DNA from: a virus
Strand: one strand, 5' to 3'
Length of the DNA stretch: 30,124 bases
IMG/VR virus record: IMGVR_UViG_3300024326_000869
Span: 1 to 30,124 of that record
Shown here: positions 1-7,725 of the stretch, in pieces
Position numbering within the stretch: the first letter of the stretch is position 1
Layout of the letters: each line of letters opens with the position of its first letter
Made by a program: the position numbers and the translations under genes
The notes under the pieces: model-generated
The model's database searches: none
Told to the model about the DNA's origin: nothing
Seen by the model: the letters and a program-made list of their open reading frames with translations, nothing else

Positions 1-2
1 TT

Positions 3-563
3 GCACAACTTATTGCTCCTAACTGTAGACAGTACAATGGTATACAGAATGTTACTATTACGCACGAAGGCTACTTTGACGACAAAGGCAACGAAGTAGT
101 TGACAAGAAAACTAAAGAGCCTAAGCCTGCGCCTAATCCTGAATACATGTTGTTTGAAAAATGTATGCGTGGTGACACTAGCGATAACGTGTTTAGTGCT
201 TATCCGGGTGTACGTAAAAAAGGCACTAAGAACAAAGTAGGTCTTATTGAAGCATTTGACGACAAACAAACAAAAGGCTACAATTGGAATAACATGATGC
301 TACAGCGTTGGACTGATCACGAAGGTACAGAACATCGTGTGCTAGATGATTATCAGCGCAATGTTGTATTGTGTGACTTAACTGCACAACCCACAGATAT
401 TAGAGAGATAATTAATAACACTATTGCAGAGAATGCAACACCTAAAGAAGTACAGCAAGTAGGCATGCGTCTTATGAAGTTCTGTGCAAAGTGGGACATG
501 CAACGTATTGCAGACCAGGCAGCAACTTTTGCAGAACCATTACAAGCGAGGTATCCACAATGA
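3..563 (+). CDS. rnh: RNase H / 5'-3' exonuclease (T4 Rnh-like), 5'-truncated
   Basis: The reading frame is open from the left edge, so only the C-terminal 186 residues are visible. The stretch GDTSDN (visible residues 57-62), followed by a Gly- and Lys-rich turn, matches the metal-binding aspartates and helix-hairpin region of FEN/T4 RNase H-type nucleases. Family members remove RNA primers and 5' flaps during phage DNA replication; that role is family knowledge. The frame ends in an ATGA overlap with the next gene, indicating coupled translation. T4 likewise places rnh at the head of a run of small genes. The N-terminal catalytic aspartates lie outside the window, so activity cannot be judged. 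Confidence 0.8.
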   Translation, partial: AQLIAPNCRQYNGIQNVTITHEGYFDDKGNEVVDKKTKEPKPAPNPEYMLFEKCMRGDTSDNVFSAYPGVRKKGTKNKVGLIEAFDDKQTKGYNWNNMMLQRWTDHEGTEHRVLDDYQRNVVLCDLTAQPTDIREIINNTIAENATPKEVQQVGMRLMKFCAKWDMQRIADQAATFAEPLQARYPQ

Positions 564-1027
564 CATTAAAAGCAAAGCCAGTATTAAAAGATCGTTTCTG
601 GATTGTAGAAAACAACGGTCAAAAAATTGGAACAATGTCGTTAGACGACGATAGATATATTTTTGCTAGTGCGGCAGAAACTTGTTTCTTTGATAACAAA
701 AGACAAATGAAGAAACGATTTGGTGTTGATATTGTTTGGTCGGATGTAGAAGAAAAAGTACAATCAAAAAATAATTATGTACATTCTTATCCAACAAGTG
801 TTGTGCCGTATAATAGTATGTATGATGTTAAAAATAAATTACCTCTTTTTACAAAAAGTGAAAAATCAAAAAGTATGTATTGTGCAGGATACTACTGTAT
901 TGAATTTGAAAAGGGTTGGGTCAAATCGTTTTGCCCTAAATTTATTACAGTCGAACGTTACCAGTACAGAGGCCCGTTTAAAACTGAATTAGAAATGCGG
1001 CAGGAGTTAAGTCGTGTCAACAAATGA
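560..1027 (+). CDS. Conserved phage protein of unknown function (155 aa)
   Basis: I place the start at the ATG that overlaps the stop of the exonuclease gene (ATGA). An ATG 69 nt further upstream would run deep into that gene. The N-terminus (KPVLKDRFWIVE, residues 5-16) resembles small proteins I recall beside replication genes in marine T4-like phages, but I know no assigned function. The rest is basic and aromatic-rich, with no membrane segment or recognisable catalytic motif. Its position directly after rnh suggests expression with replication genes, which is inference. Its last 14 bases overlap the next gene. Confidence 0.6.
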   Translation: MTLKAKPVLKDRFWIVENNGQKIGTMSLDDDRYIFASAAETCFFDNKRQMKKRFGVDIVWSDVEEKVQSKNNYVHSYPTSVVPYNSMYDVKNKLPLFTKSEKSKSMYCAGYYCIEFEKGWVKSFCPKFITVERYQYRGPFKTELEMRQELSRVNK

Positions 1028-1259
1028 TCCTTTAAACACTATACCTATTCAACAATTTATTCAACAAGTAAAATCTGCAGAAAATAGTAGATCAAAAGAA
1101 TTACGTATGGATATTACTCAAGCTAAAAATCTTGCATTTACATTAGGCATTGTTATGAGTAGACTGAACGGTGATCTAGAAAAATTACTCGTCAAACAAA
1201 ATAATAGCGAAGAAATAATACAAGTTACCATGGACGGCGGTAACACTTGGAATGATTAA
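1014..1259 (+). CDS. Small conserved phage protein (81 aa), GTG start
   Basis: The GTG start is supported by an AGGAG ribosome-binding site at 1002-1006, seven bases upstream, and it overlaps the preceding gene by 14 nt. The protein is mostly helical in character, with a central stretch ITQAKNLAFTLG and a polar tail. It has no enzyme motif. It sits where T4 carries dsbA and gene 33 after rnh, but I see no convincing similarity to either, so I leave it unnamed. It resembles small proteins I recall from marine T4-like phages. A promoter-like sequence follows it before the next gene. Confidence 0.55.
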   Translation: MSTNDPLNTIPIQQFIQQVKSAENSRSKELRMDITQAKNLAFTLGIVMSRLNGDLEKLLVKQNNSEEIIQVTMDGGNTWND

Positions 1260-1272
1260 ATAAATTTTAAAA

Positions 1273-1293
1273 GATAAATATATGCGTATATAA
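1273..1293 (+). promoter_or_regulatory. Late-promoter-like site (GATAAATA...TATAAT)
   Basis: GATAAATA at 1273-1280 is one base from the T4 late consensus TATAAATA and lies 29 nt before the start of the 95-aa gene. A TATAAT follows at 1288-1293. The same arrangement recurs near 7437, 8639 and 10209, and on the - strand at 26529. Recurrence directly in front of genes supports a promoter; the sigma factor used is inferred. Confidence 0.5.
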
Positions 1294-1311
1294 TGAAAAG
1301 GATACGCATAT
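1280..1311 (+). promoter_or_regulatory. Perfect 10-bp inverted repeat enclosing a ribosome-binding site
   Basis: ATATGCGTAT (1280-1289) pairs perfectly with ATACGCATAT (1302-1311). The 12-nt loop holds the AAAAGG Shine-Dalgarno, and the right arm runs into the ATG at 1310. In mRNA this could form a hairpin that affects start-codon access. It could instead be a DNA operator overlapping the promoter. Confidence 0.5.
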
Positions 1312-1597
1312 GAGCAGGCCTAAGCCAACTGTACTTTTAGAAAAAGTAAACAGTAAAACATATAGAAGTGAACAAATTTTAGAATCTGAGGCTATTTGGG
1401 CTGTTTTTTATCAAAATAAAGCTTTTAATCTTAAAAGCTCTAATGCACTTACCAATTATCCTGGTCCTAAATATAAAAAAACTGCTTTCTCAAATCCAGG
1501 ACATGCTCATAATCTTGCCAAAAAATTAAATGATATGTTTAATTGTACAGATTTTACTGTTGTAAAACTTACAGATGGTGAAGAAGTGAAGGAATGA
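1310..1597 (+). CDS. Conserved phage protein of unknown function (95 aa)
   Basis: The ATG follows AAAAGG at 1296-1301 and its own late-promoter-like box. The sequence starts MSRPKPTVLLEKVNSKTY and contains YPGPKYKK and a GHAHNLAKKLN segment, resembling a small protein family I recall from marine T4-like phages with no known function. It is basic and lacks membrane segments or catalytic motifs. It overlaps the next gene by an ATGA. The hairpin spanning its start is the only distinctive control feature in this part of the window. Confidence 0.6.
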   Translation: MSRPKPTVLLEKVNSKTYRSEQILESEAIWAVFYQNKAFNLKSSNALTNYPGPKYKKTAFSNPGHAHNLAKKLNDMFNCTDFTVVKLTDGEEVKE

Positions 1598-1962
1598 ACA
1601 AAGAAGCTTATACCAAGATATTCTTAAGAGAAAAAGGAATGGCTATAAGCAATGCTAACGTCAAGCAGTATATGCCGATATGGTGGAAGAACACCAGAAA
1701 TAAACACAAAGGCGGTCTTAGACTTACTGAACAAGGATTTGATCTTTTAAGTGAAGTAGATATCGAAGTGTATGATATTCCTTACCCAACAGATATGCCG
1801 TTAACTACCCAAGTAATAATCTTTTTAGATCAATTTATTGACTGTCCTTACTACTTAACAAATAGAAGTATATATGTAACTAATGAAAAGAAAGCCGTAG
1901 AACTTACTTTGTTTAGTGGTGATCTAAGAAAATACGGTATAACAAAAGCAATGAATAGGTAA
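1594..1962 (+). CDS. Conserved phage protein of unknown function (122 aa)
   Basis: The start overlaps the previous stop (ATGA). It has conserved-looking blocks: IWWKNTR near residue 29, GGLRLTEQGFDLL near 40, and an aromatic stretch FLDQFIDCPYYLT near 78. I recall relatives in T4-like marine phages with no assigned function. The block order (arginine-rich, then hydrophobic core, then FSGDLRKYG) suggests a compact globular protein. It is the last gene of the left conserved block. The amidinotransferase module begins 8 nt later without a visible promoter, so the two are probably co-transcribed. Confidence 0.6.
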   Translation: MNKEAYTKIFLREKGMAISNANVKQYMPIWWKNTRNKHKGGLRLTEQGFDLLSEVDIEVYDIPYPTDMPLTTQVIIFLDQFIDCPYYLTNRSIYVTNEKKAVELTLFSGDLRKYGITKAMNR

Positions 1963-1970
1963 GCACGAGA

Positions 1971-2936
1971 ATGACTGTTTCTAATGAATGGAGTCAACTT
2001 AAAAAGGTTATTGTAGGAATAGCAGATAATGCAAAAGTTTCTGCTATAGATAAAAGTGTGCGTACAGTCAATTACGCACACTTAGATGATGTAAGTAATA
2101 TTCAAATTGGTACATATCCACAACAAGTAATAGACGAAGCAAACGAAGATTTAAATATATTCGTAGACTTTCTTAAAAAAGAAAGTATAGAAGTATTAAG
2201 ACCAAACGCAACAGATTGTTCTTATTACAACTATTGTCCTAGAGACAGTGTGTTTATACACGGAAATAGAACTATTGCAACTCCAATGCCTATACGTGCA
2301 AGAAGTAATGAATGGAAAGCATTTGAACACCATTTACATAATCCAATAGATTTATCAAGTTTAATGCCTGATAGTTTATATAATTTAGACTGTATTGGCA
2401 ATAAAGAAGTATTGGCACTAAATGAAACTTGTCCTGCATTTGATGCTGCTAATATAATACGTGCAGATGACCATGTACTATACCTCGTAAGTAACAGTGG
2501 AAATAAATTAGGAGCACAAATCTTACAAGATGCACTTTCTACAACAAGTGTACATACATTAGAAGGTGTTTACTCATACATGCACATAGACAGCACTGTA
2601 GCGTTTCTAAGAGAGGGTTTAATGCTACTTAATCCTAGTAGAATAAAAGATGTAAACGTGCTACCAGAGCCGTTTAGAAGTTGGGACTATATTATGTGTC
2701 CAGAGCCCACAGACATAGGCTACTATGGTAATTATAATAATGCTAGTACATGGATTAATATGAATTTGTTTAGTATAAATCCTCACTTAGTAGTATTAGA
2801 AGAAAACCAACATAGTTTAAGAAAAGAGTTAGAAAAGCATGGTATTGATTGTGCTATGTTGCCAACTAGGCATCAACGTACTTTAGGTGGTGGATTTCAT
2901 TGTGTAACATTGGATATTGAACGTGCAGTGGTCTAG
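1971..2936 (+). CDS. Glycine-amidinotransferase-like enzyme, paralog 1
   Basis: This 321-aa protein has the landmarks of the arginine:glycine amidinotransferase (AGAT) family: CPRD at 89-92, FDAAN at 157-161 with Asp158, MHID with His205, and GGGFHC ending in Cys311. These match the Asp-His-Cys catalytic set of human AGAT as I recall it. Family enzymes move the amidino group of arginine to an amine acceptor, giving a guanidino compound and ornithine. The acceptor cannot be read from sequence. It is shorter than human AGAT and has no targeting region. It opens a three-gene block with a 2OG-oxygenase-like and a glycosyltransferase-like gene, suggesting the guanidinylated product is further oxidised or linked to sugar. 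Arginine deiminase is a more distant alternative in the same fold. Confidence 0.85.
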   Translation: MTVSNEWSQLKKVIVGIADNAKVSAIDKSVRTVNYAHLDDVSNIQIGTYPQQVIDEANEDLNIFVDFLKKESIEVLRPNATDCSYYNYCPRDSVFIHGNRTIATPMPIRARSNEWKAFEHHLHNPIDLSSLMPDSLYNLDCIGNKEVLALNETCPAFDAANIIRADDHVLYLVSNSGNKLGAQILQDALSTTSVHTLEGVYSYMHIDSTVAFLREGLMLLNPSRIKDVNVLPEPFRSWDYIMCPEPTDIGYYGNYNNASTWINMNLFSINPHLVVLEENQHSLRKELEKHGIDCAMLPTRHQRTLGGGFHCVTLDIERAVV

Positions 2937-3420
2937 TGGAAATGTATACCCAATATGGGACGATAGTTACAAAAATTATAACTTTGTGAAGCAACCTATT
3001 TCGCAAGACGAAATAAATTTATGGCGTTCACAAGGATATGATCACAAAAGTTTTAGTGGTGTTATGTATGGTGGCAAAAATGTAATGCCTAATTGGATAC
3101 ACAAGGTTTCTGATATATTAGATCTAAAAAACTGCGGCCATGTAATCTACCGTATGGATACTAATGATATCATGCCTACTCATTCTGACCATTACAATAC
3201 ATATTGTAAAGTTTTTGATGTAGAATACAATGATGTATATCGTGCAATAGTTTTTTTAGAAGATTGGAAGCCAGGACATTACTTTGAAATAGATAATACA
3301 GGATGTACAAATTGGAAGGCAGGAGATTACTATTTATGGAAAGGGGATGTAGTACACGCCGCAAGTAATATAGGAATTGATCCTAGGTATACGCTACAAA
3401 TAACAGGAACTATATTATGA
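2917..3420 (+). CDS. 2OG/Fe(II) oxygenase-like protein
   Basis: The frame opens at a TTG (2917) inside the previous gene; a GTG at 2923 is equally possible. Counting from the TTG, residues HSD (89-91), His147 in GDVVHAASN and Arg157 in PRYTLQITG fit the HxD...H...R pattern of the double-stranded beta-helix 2-oxoglutarate/iron oxygenases. Such enzymes couple 2-oxoglutarate decarboxylation to hydroxylation of an unactivated carbon. At 167 aa it is little more than the catalytic core. The coding overlap with the amidinotransferase implies translational coupling and a shared pathway. The substrate is unknown. I cannot rule out a non-catalytic cupin. Confidence 0.65.
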   Translation: MNVQWSSGNVYPIWDDSYKNYNFVKQPISQDEINLWRSQGYDHKSFSGVMYGGKNVMPNWIHKVSDILDLKNCGHVIYRMDTNDIMPTHSDHYNTYCKVFDVEYNDVYRAIVFLEDWKPGHYFEIDNTGCTNWKAGDYYLWKGDVVHAASNIGIDPRYTLQITGTIL

Positions 3421-4586
3421 GCGACCATATGGATCAATTATTTTTTTATAATTTTCCATTCAAAACTCCTCCAAATCATAGTTGGGGGAAGGGCAAATGG
3501 ACAGAAAGACTTCCTAGTGATAAGCCTTACGTAGTATCCACAGCACACAATAAATTAAATTTGTCATTATTAATGAATCACAGAAAAATAAGAAAATTAA
3601 AATCTACAGGAGTGGATTTTTACTTATATGAAGTGTTAGCATCTTATACATGGGAATACGACGAGAAAGTAAAAAATCGAGTATTCTATAATGAAATAAA
3701 TTATACTCAAGAAGAACACGATAGATTGTATTGTGATGAATTTGATGAAATACAAAAACTTGCAGAACTTCTAGACATTACAATTAATGTTTATACCTGT
3801 GATTACAATGTAAATGAAATATATAAAAAACAATATAATCGACTTAACTTGTTTTGTTTTGATGTATTTTTGCAAAGTGTTTATAAGCGCCGGAAATTTG
3901 AATGGCCTTTTATTCCTATAGTAAAAAAATTCCACTGTCCTAATTGGAGATATACGCCTGCTAGACATGCTATAATGTGCTATCTTGCAAACAAAGAAGG
4001 TCATTACAGTTGGTATTTTAATACTACTGATATTGAATTTATAAAAGTTGATAAAAAATATATGCCTCAGGTACATAAAGGCAATAAGATACTAAACGAA
4101 ACAAAGTTTGAAATTGATCACAATATTGATAAAACTAATACACACGATGTATTTTCAGTAAAATATCCAAATAATAATCAAAATCAAAAGGCGCAGATTA
4201 GTAGAGATTTTTACAATTCACTACTAGAAACCTTTGTTGGTATAGTTACAGAAACTAGATTTGCACAACCTACAGGAAATTTTAGCGAAAAAACTATGCA
4301 TACTATGCAGTGTAAAAGACCATTTGTATTAGTTGCTCCGCCGTTTACTTTACAATATATGCGCAAATTAGGTTATAAAACGTTTGATAAATGGTGGAGT
4401 GAGGATTATGATACTACTACTGATCATTTCAAAAGAATGGAAAAGATATATGATCTAATCGACTATATCGACACATTAACCATAGAAGAAATGCAGGAAA
4501 TACTCATAGAAATGGAGGATATTTTTCAACATAATTTGCAAGTTATTGATTATTATAAGGAAAATTATCACCCTATTTTAAGATAA
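3417..4586 (+). CDS. Predicted glycosyltransferase, exostosin-like (paralog of 28671-29918)
   Basis: This 389-aa protein has a C-terminal half typical of GT-B or exostosin-like phage proteins: CPNWRY at 174-179, VTETRFAQPTGNFSEKT at 277-293 and RPFVLVAPP at 301-309. The ETR...EKT...RPF pattern is where such enzymes bind the sugar nucleotide. The same blocks occur in the 415-aa protein at the right end, and more loosely in the 324-aa protein at 27107-28081, so the window holds a paralogous set. The start overlaps the oxygenase stop (ATGA). It ends the amidinotransferase block. Donor and acceptor are unknown; the fold assignment comes from motif recognition only. Confidence 0.55.
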   Translation: MSDHMDQLFFYNFPFKTPPNHSWGKGKWTERLPSDKPYVVSTAHNKLNLSLLMNHRKIRKLKSTGVDFYLYEVLASYTWEYDEKVKNRVFYNEINYTQEEHDRLYCDEFDEIQKLAELLDITINVYTCDYNVNEIYKKQYNRLNLFCFDVFLQSVYKRRKFEWPFIPIVKKFHCPNWRYTPARHAIMCYLANKEGHYSWYFNTTDIEFIKVDKKYMPQVHKGNKILNETKFEIDHNIDKTNTHDVFSVKYPNNNQNQKAQISRDFYNSLLETFVGIVTETRFAQPTGNFSEKTMHTMQCKRPFVLVAPPFTLQYMRKLGYKTFDKWWSEDYDTTTDHFKRMEKIYDLIDYIDTLTIEEMQEILIEMEDIFQHNLQVIDYYKENYHPILR

Positions 4587-4589
4587 TGG

Positions 4590-4617
4590 TTGACTTTTGC
4601 TGTATAGATGCTATTAT
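4590..4617 (+). promoter_or_regulatory. Sigma-70-like promoter for the MoxR ATPase gene
   Basis: TTGACT (4590-4595) and TATTAT (4612-4617) are spaced by 16 bases, 36 nt before the ATPase start and just after the previous stop. This fits a host-polymerase (early) promoter rather than the TAAATA late type. Confidence 0.6.
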
Positions 4618-4652
4618 ATATACATACTTACTAAAAACACAAGGGCTCAAAA

Positions 4653-5738
4653 ATGGAAACTACGTCTCGTACTGTTACACCAAACACTGCTAAATCCTCT
4701 ATTAAACACGCACTAACTAAGAAACGTCCTATCTTCTTGTGGGGACCTCCAGGTATTGGTAAATCTGATATTGTTGCTCAGATTACAGGAAGTTTAGTTA
4801 ATTCTCATTTAATTGATGTACGTTTGTCATTATGGGATCCAACTGACATCAAAGGTATTCCATTTTTTGATAGTAATTCTGGTACAATGCAATGGGCTCC
4901 GCCTTCTGAACTTCCTTCAGAAGAGTTCGCTAAACAATATGATAACATTGTATTGTTCTTAGACGAAATGAACTCAGCGGCGCCAGCTGTACAGGCAGCG
5001 GCATATCAGCTTATTCTTAACCGTAAGGTAGGTACTTATAAACTGCCAGACAACGTAATGATTGTTGCGGCGGGTAACCGTGAAGCTGACAAAGGTGTTA
5101 CATACAGAATGCCAGCACCGTTGGCTAACCGCTTTGTACACTTAGAACTTGCTGTATCCTTTGATGATTGGTTTGACTGGGCAGTTGAAAATAAAATCAA
5201 CAAAGACGTTGTAGGTTATTTGCAGTTTAGTAAAAAAGACTTATATGACTTTGATCCTAAGAGTCCGAGTCGTTCTTTTGCAACACCTCGTTCTTGGTCG
5301 TTCGTAAGCGAGTTAATTGAAGATGACTTAGATGAAAATACAACTACTGATCTTGTATCAGGTTCTGTTGGTGAAGGACTTGCTGTAAAGTTTATGGCAC
5401 ACCGCAAGGTTGCGGCTGACATGCCAAACCCTAGTGACATACTTGCAGGTAAAGTAAAAGAGTTACATAACAAAGAAATTAGTGCTATGTACTCGCTTAC
5501 TGTATCTTTGTGTTACGAACTTAAAGAAGCATCAGATAAAAATGATAAAAAGTTTGACGACAAAGTTAACAATTTCCTGCGCTTTGCAATGGATAACTTT
5601 GACACTGAACTAGTTGTTATGGGTATTAAACTTGCTCTTACGCAATATGCACTTCCAATTGATCCAGATGAAGTAGAGTGCTTTGACGAGTTTCATGATC
5701 GATATGGCAAATATATTAAGGCTGCACAGTCTGCATAA
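4653..5738 (+). CDS. MoxR-type AAA+ ATPase
   Basis: Walker A GPPGIGKS (31-38), Walker B LFLDEM (101-106), a sensor-1-like GNR (141-143) and PLANRF with a candidate arginine finger (Arg160) define a MoxR/RavA-like AAA+ ATPase of normal length (361 aa). MoxR proteins usually work as chaperones with a von Willebrand A (VWA) partner encoded next door, remodelling proteins or helping load metal. That is the layout here, since the next gene carries a VWA-like domain. It has its own sigma-70-like promoter and is followed by a strong hairpin, so it can be transcribed separately from the late genes. The target is unknown. Confidence 0.85.
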   Translation: METTSRTVTPNTAKSSIKHALTKKRPIFLWGPPGIGKSDIVAQITGSLVNSHLIDVRLSLWDPTDIKGIPFFDSNSGTMQWAPPSELPSEEFAKQYDNIVLFLDEMNSAAPAVQAAAYQLILNRKVGTYKLPDNVMIVAAGNREADKGVTYRMPAPLANRFVHLELAVSFDDWFDWAVENKINKDVVGYLQFSKKDLYDFDPKSPSRSFATPRSWSFVSELIEDDLDENTTTDLVSGSVGEGLAVKFMAHRKVAADMPNPSDILAGKVKELHNKEISAMYSLTVSLCYELKEASDKNDKKFDDKVNNFLRFAMDNFDTELVVMGIKLALTQYALPIDPDEVECFDEFHDRYGKYIKAAQSA

Positions 5739-5743
5739 TATAC

Positions 5744-5777
5744 ATAAAGAACGAGTTCTTTTGGGCTCGTTCTTTAT
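5744..5777 (+). terminator. Hairpin terminator after the MoxR gene
   Basis: ATAAAGAACGAG (5744-5755) pairs perfectly with CTCGTTCTTTAT (5766-5777) around a 10-nt loop, and the right arm is T-rich. It lies 6 nt after the stop and just upstream of the next promoter, as expected for an intrinsic terminator. Confidence 0.65.
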
Positions 5778-5784
5778 TTCTTGG

Positions 5785-5813
5785 TTGACAACCTATATGA
5801 TTAATGTTATACT
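5785..5813 (+). promoter_or_regulatory. Near-perfect sigma-70 promoter for the VWA/metallopeptidase gene
   Basis: TTGACA (5785-5790) and TATACT (5808-5813) are separated by exactly 17 bases. This is the closest match to the bacterial housekeeping consensus that I found in the window, so early transcription by host polymerase is likely. Confidence 0.75.
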
Positions 5814-5846
5814 ATATGTATAGAAACTAGAAAAGTGAGTAGGGCA

Positions 5847-7163
5847 ATGTCTACAGAAAAAACTGCAAGCAAACTAAAAAACTGGGAAGCAAACCCGGAT
5901 ATTACTCCAGAAGCATTAGAAGAAATGCGTGTGGAAGTATACGATCGTATTATCGTAGCTCGTGTAGGTTTGCTCTTACGTCATCCGTTTTTTGGTAACA
6001 TGGCAACACGTCTACGCATCTTAGCCGCAGATGATTGGTTACCCACAGCCGCTGTAGATGGCAAAAATTTATACTACAACACACAATTCTTTAATGCAAT
6101 GAACAATAAAGAAATTGAATTTGTTATTGCACACGAAATTTTACATTGTGTTTTCGATCACTTAGAACGCCGTACTTGGCAAGACCGAAATCTAGATCCT
6201 CTAATCAGTAATATCGCACAAGACTACATTGTAAACAATGTTCTTGTTAGAGATAGAATTGGCGAAAAACCTAGTATTGTTGATTGTTTTCAAGATTTCA
6301 AATACGAAGGCTGGAGTTCAGAAGAAGTCTACGATGATATTTTTAACAAATATGATGAAGAAGAACTGCAACAGTTAGGAGAACTACTAGACGAGCATCT
6401 AGATCCAGAAGGTGGCGACGGAGAAGCCGACGGCAATGCAGGGGAAGAAAAAGATTCTAACGGCAATGGTGTAAGTAAAAAGCAACCTAAATACACTAAA
6501 GGTGACTTGAAAAAAATACGTGATGAAATTAAAGAGAATATGATTACTGCGGCACAGAGTGCAGGAGCAGGTAATTTACCATCTGGTGTCCAACGTATCA
6601 TACAAGAATTTACAGAACCAAAAATGAATTGGAGAGAAATTCTAAGACAGCAGATTCAAAGTATTATTAAAAGTGATTACACATTTAGTCGTCCATCTAG
6701 AAAAGGATGGCATACTGCCGCTGTTCTTCCTGGTATGAACTTTGATGAAACTATTGACTTATGTATTAGTATAGATATGTCAGGCTCGATTGGCAACAAA
6801 CAGGCAAAAGACTTCTTAGGAGAAGTTAACGGTATCATGGAAGAATACAAAGACTATAAAATTAAATTGTGGTGTTTTGATACAGCCGTTTACAACGAAG
6901 CTGACTTTAGTGCAGACGGCGGTGAAGACCTTCTAGAATATGAAGTGATGGGCGGTGGCGGTACCGACTTTATGGTTAACTGGACTTATATGAAAGAAAA
7001 CGACATTCAGCCTAAGAAGTTCCTTATGTTTACAGATGGGTATGCATGGGATTCATGGGGTGATGAAGATTACTGTGATACAGTGTTTGTTATTCACAGT
7101 AATCACAATAAAAATATTCAAGCACCGTTTGGCACAACTGTTGTTTATGACGAAGCGGCATGA
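5847..7163 (+). CDS. Putative metallopeptidase with VWA-like domain (DUF2201 type)
   Basis: An N-terminal zinc-protease motif HEILH (96-100) is followed by a long acidic Gly/Asp/Glu linker (about 166-205). A C-terminal VWA-like domain carries a MIDAS motif: DMSGS (310-314), GTD (372-374) and TDG (396-398). This order matches the DUF2201 putative metallopeptidase/VWA-like families. In MoxR-VWA pairs the VWA protein binds a metal and a target while the ATPase remodels it. I prefer the ATG at 5847 (438 aa); a GTG at 5835 would add four residues, and neither has a clear ribosome-binding site. It ends in an ATGA overlap with a small gene. A phage role in cleaving or remodelling host proteins is inference. 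Confidence 0.8.
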   Translation: MSTEKTASKLKNWEANPDITPEALEEMRVEVYDRIIVARVGLLLRHPFFGNMATRLRILAADDWLPTAAVDGKNLYYNTQFFNAMNNKEIEFVIAHEILHCVFDHLERRTWQDRNLDPLISNIAQDYIVNNVLVRDRIGEKPSIVDCFQDFKYEGWSSEEVYDDIFNKYDEEELQQLGELLDEHLDPEGGDGEADGNAGEEKDSNGNGVSKKQPKYTKGDLKKIRDEIKENMITAAQSAGAGNLPSGVQRIIQEFTEPKMNWREILRQQIQSIIKSDYTFSRPSRKGWHTAAVLPGMNFDETIDLCISIDMSGSIGNKQAKDFLGEVNGIMEEYKDYKIKLWCFDTAVYNEADFSADGGEDLLEYEVMGGGGTDFMVNWTYMKENDIQPKKFLMFTDGYAWDSWGDEDYCDTVFVIHSNHNKNIQAPFGTTVVYDEAA

Positions 7164-7441
7164 TTAAAAATAAACCAATCAATACTTTAGAAATTTTAAA
7201 TCTACGTCAAGTAGATTTTCCACCAACTCATTTTGACTATATTACATTACCAATGAAATTCAATTTAGAAGAATCATTAGCTAAATGGATTAGTAAAAAT
7301 TTAAAAAAGCGTTTTTTTGTTGGTAAAAATTTATGCTTAGACAAAAAAAATTCTAGATTAATACAACTTACGGTTGGCTTTGAAGATAGTAAAGAAATGA
7401 GTTATTTCATGTTGGCATGTCCACATTTGAAATACAACTAA
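7160..7441 (+). CDS. Small hypothetical protein (93 aa)
   Basis: The ATG overlaps the previous stop (ATGA), so it is translated with the metallopeptidase. It is basic, Lys- and Phe-rich, with no cysteine cluster, membrane span or catalytic signature. I do not recognise a family. Coupling to the MoxR/VWA pair suggests it may be an adaptor or accessory for that system, but this rests on position only. A late-promoter-like box begins at its last codons and serves the next gene. Confidence 0.5.
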   Translation: MIKNKPINTLEILNLRQVDFPPTHFDYITLPMKFNLEESLAKWISKNLKKRFFVGKNLCLDKKNSRLIQLTVGFEDSKEMSYFMLACPHLKYN

Positions 7442-7461
7442 ATAATATGCGCATATATAAT
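7437..7461 (+). promoter_or_regulatory. Late-promoter-like site with 12-bp palindrome
   Basis: TAAATA (7439-7444) is followed by the perfect palindrome ATATGCGCATAT (7445-7456) and TATAAT (7456-7461), upstream of an AGGAG ribosome-binding site. The layout matches the sites at 1273 (+) and 26529 (-). Confidence 0.5.
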
Positions 7462-7478
7462 TATATAGGAGATAAAAT

Positions 7479-7715
7479 ATGAGCGACGAAATTAACGTAG
7501 AAGAACCAGCAACGCAATCTGCTAATGCACCTGCTCAAGAAGGCTCTGCACCAGATCTAACAGTAAATGATTTGCAGGCTTTAAAGAGTATTATCGATGT
7601 TGCAAGCCAGCGTGGTGCATTTAAACCAAACGAAATGGTAACTGTAGGACAAGTTTATAACAAACTAGAACAGTTTTTAGGCGCTGTTGCACAAGCACAA
7701 CCTCAACAAGGTTAG
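7479..7715 (+). CDS. Small conserved phage protein (78 aa)
   Basis: It starts after a TATAGGAG ribosome-binding site and the palindromic promoter-like element. The N-terminal third is an acidic, Ala/Pro/Gln-rich low-complexity arm. The conserved part is a helical segment with IIDVASQRGAF near residues 38-48, then VGQVYNKLEQFL. I recall proteins of this form in marine T4-like phages, without a function. The tail is again Ala/Gln-rich. Three further genes (two small proteins, then the tail fibre) follow closely, so a role in virion assembly is possible but unproven. Confidence 0.6.
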   Translation: MSDEINVEEPATQSANAPAQEGSAPDLTVNDLQALKSIIDVASQRGAFKPNEMVTVGQVYNKLEQFLGAVAQAQPQQG

Positions 7716-7725
7716 GAGAATAAAG

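Noticed and set aside
1014-1259. Naming this gene as T4 gene 33 or dsbA from its position after rnh
   Set aside because: I see no convincing sequence similarity to either T4 protein; position alone is not enough.
1971-2936. Calling the first amidinotransferase an arginine deiminase
   Set aside because: The CPRD, FDAA, MHID and GGGFHC blocks fit the glycine amidinotransferase branch better than deiminase.
6329-6601. A 90-aa open frame on the - strand inside the metallopeptidase gene
   Set aside because: It is an antisense shadow of the acidic low-complexity linker: runs of Ser and Pro reflect the opposite-strand Asp/Glu/Gly codons.
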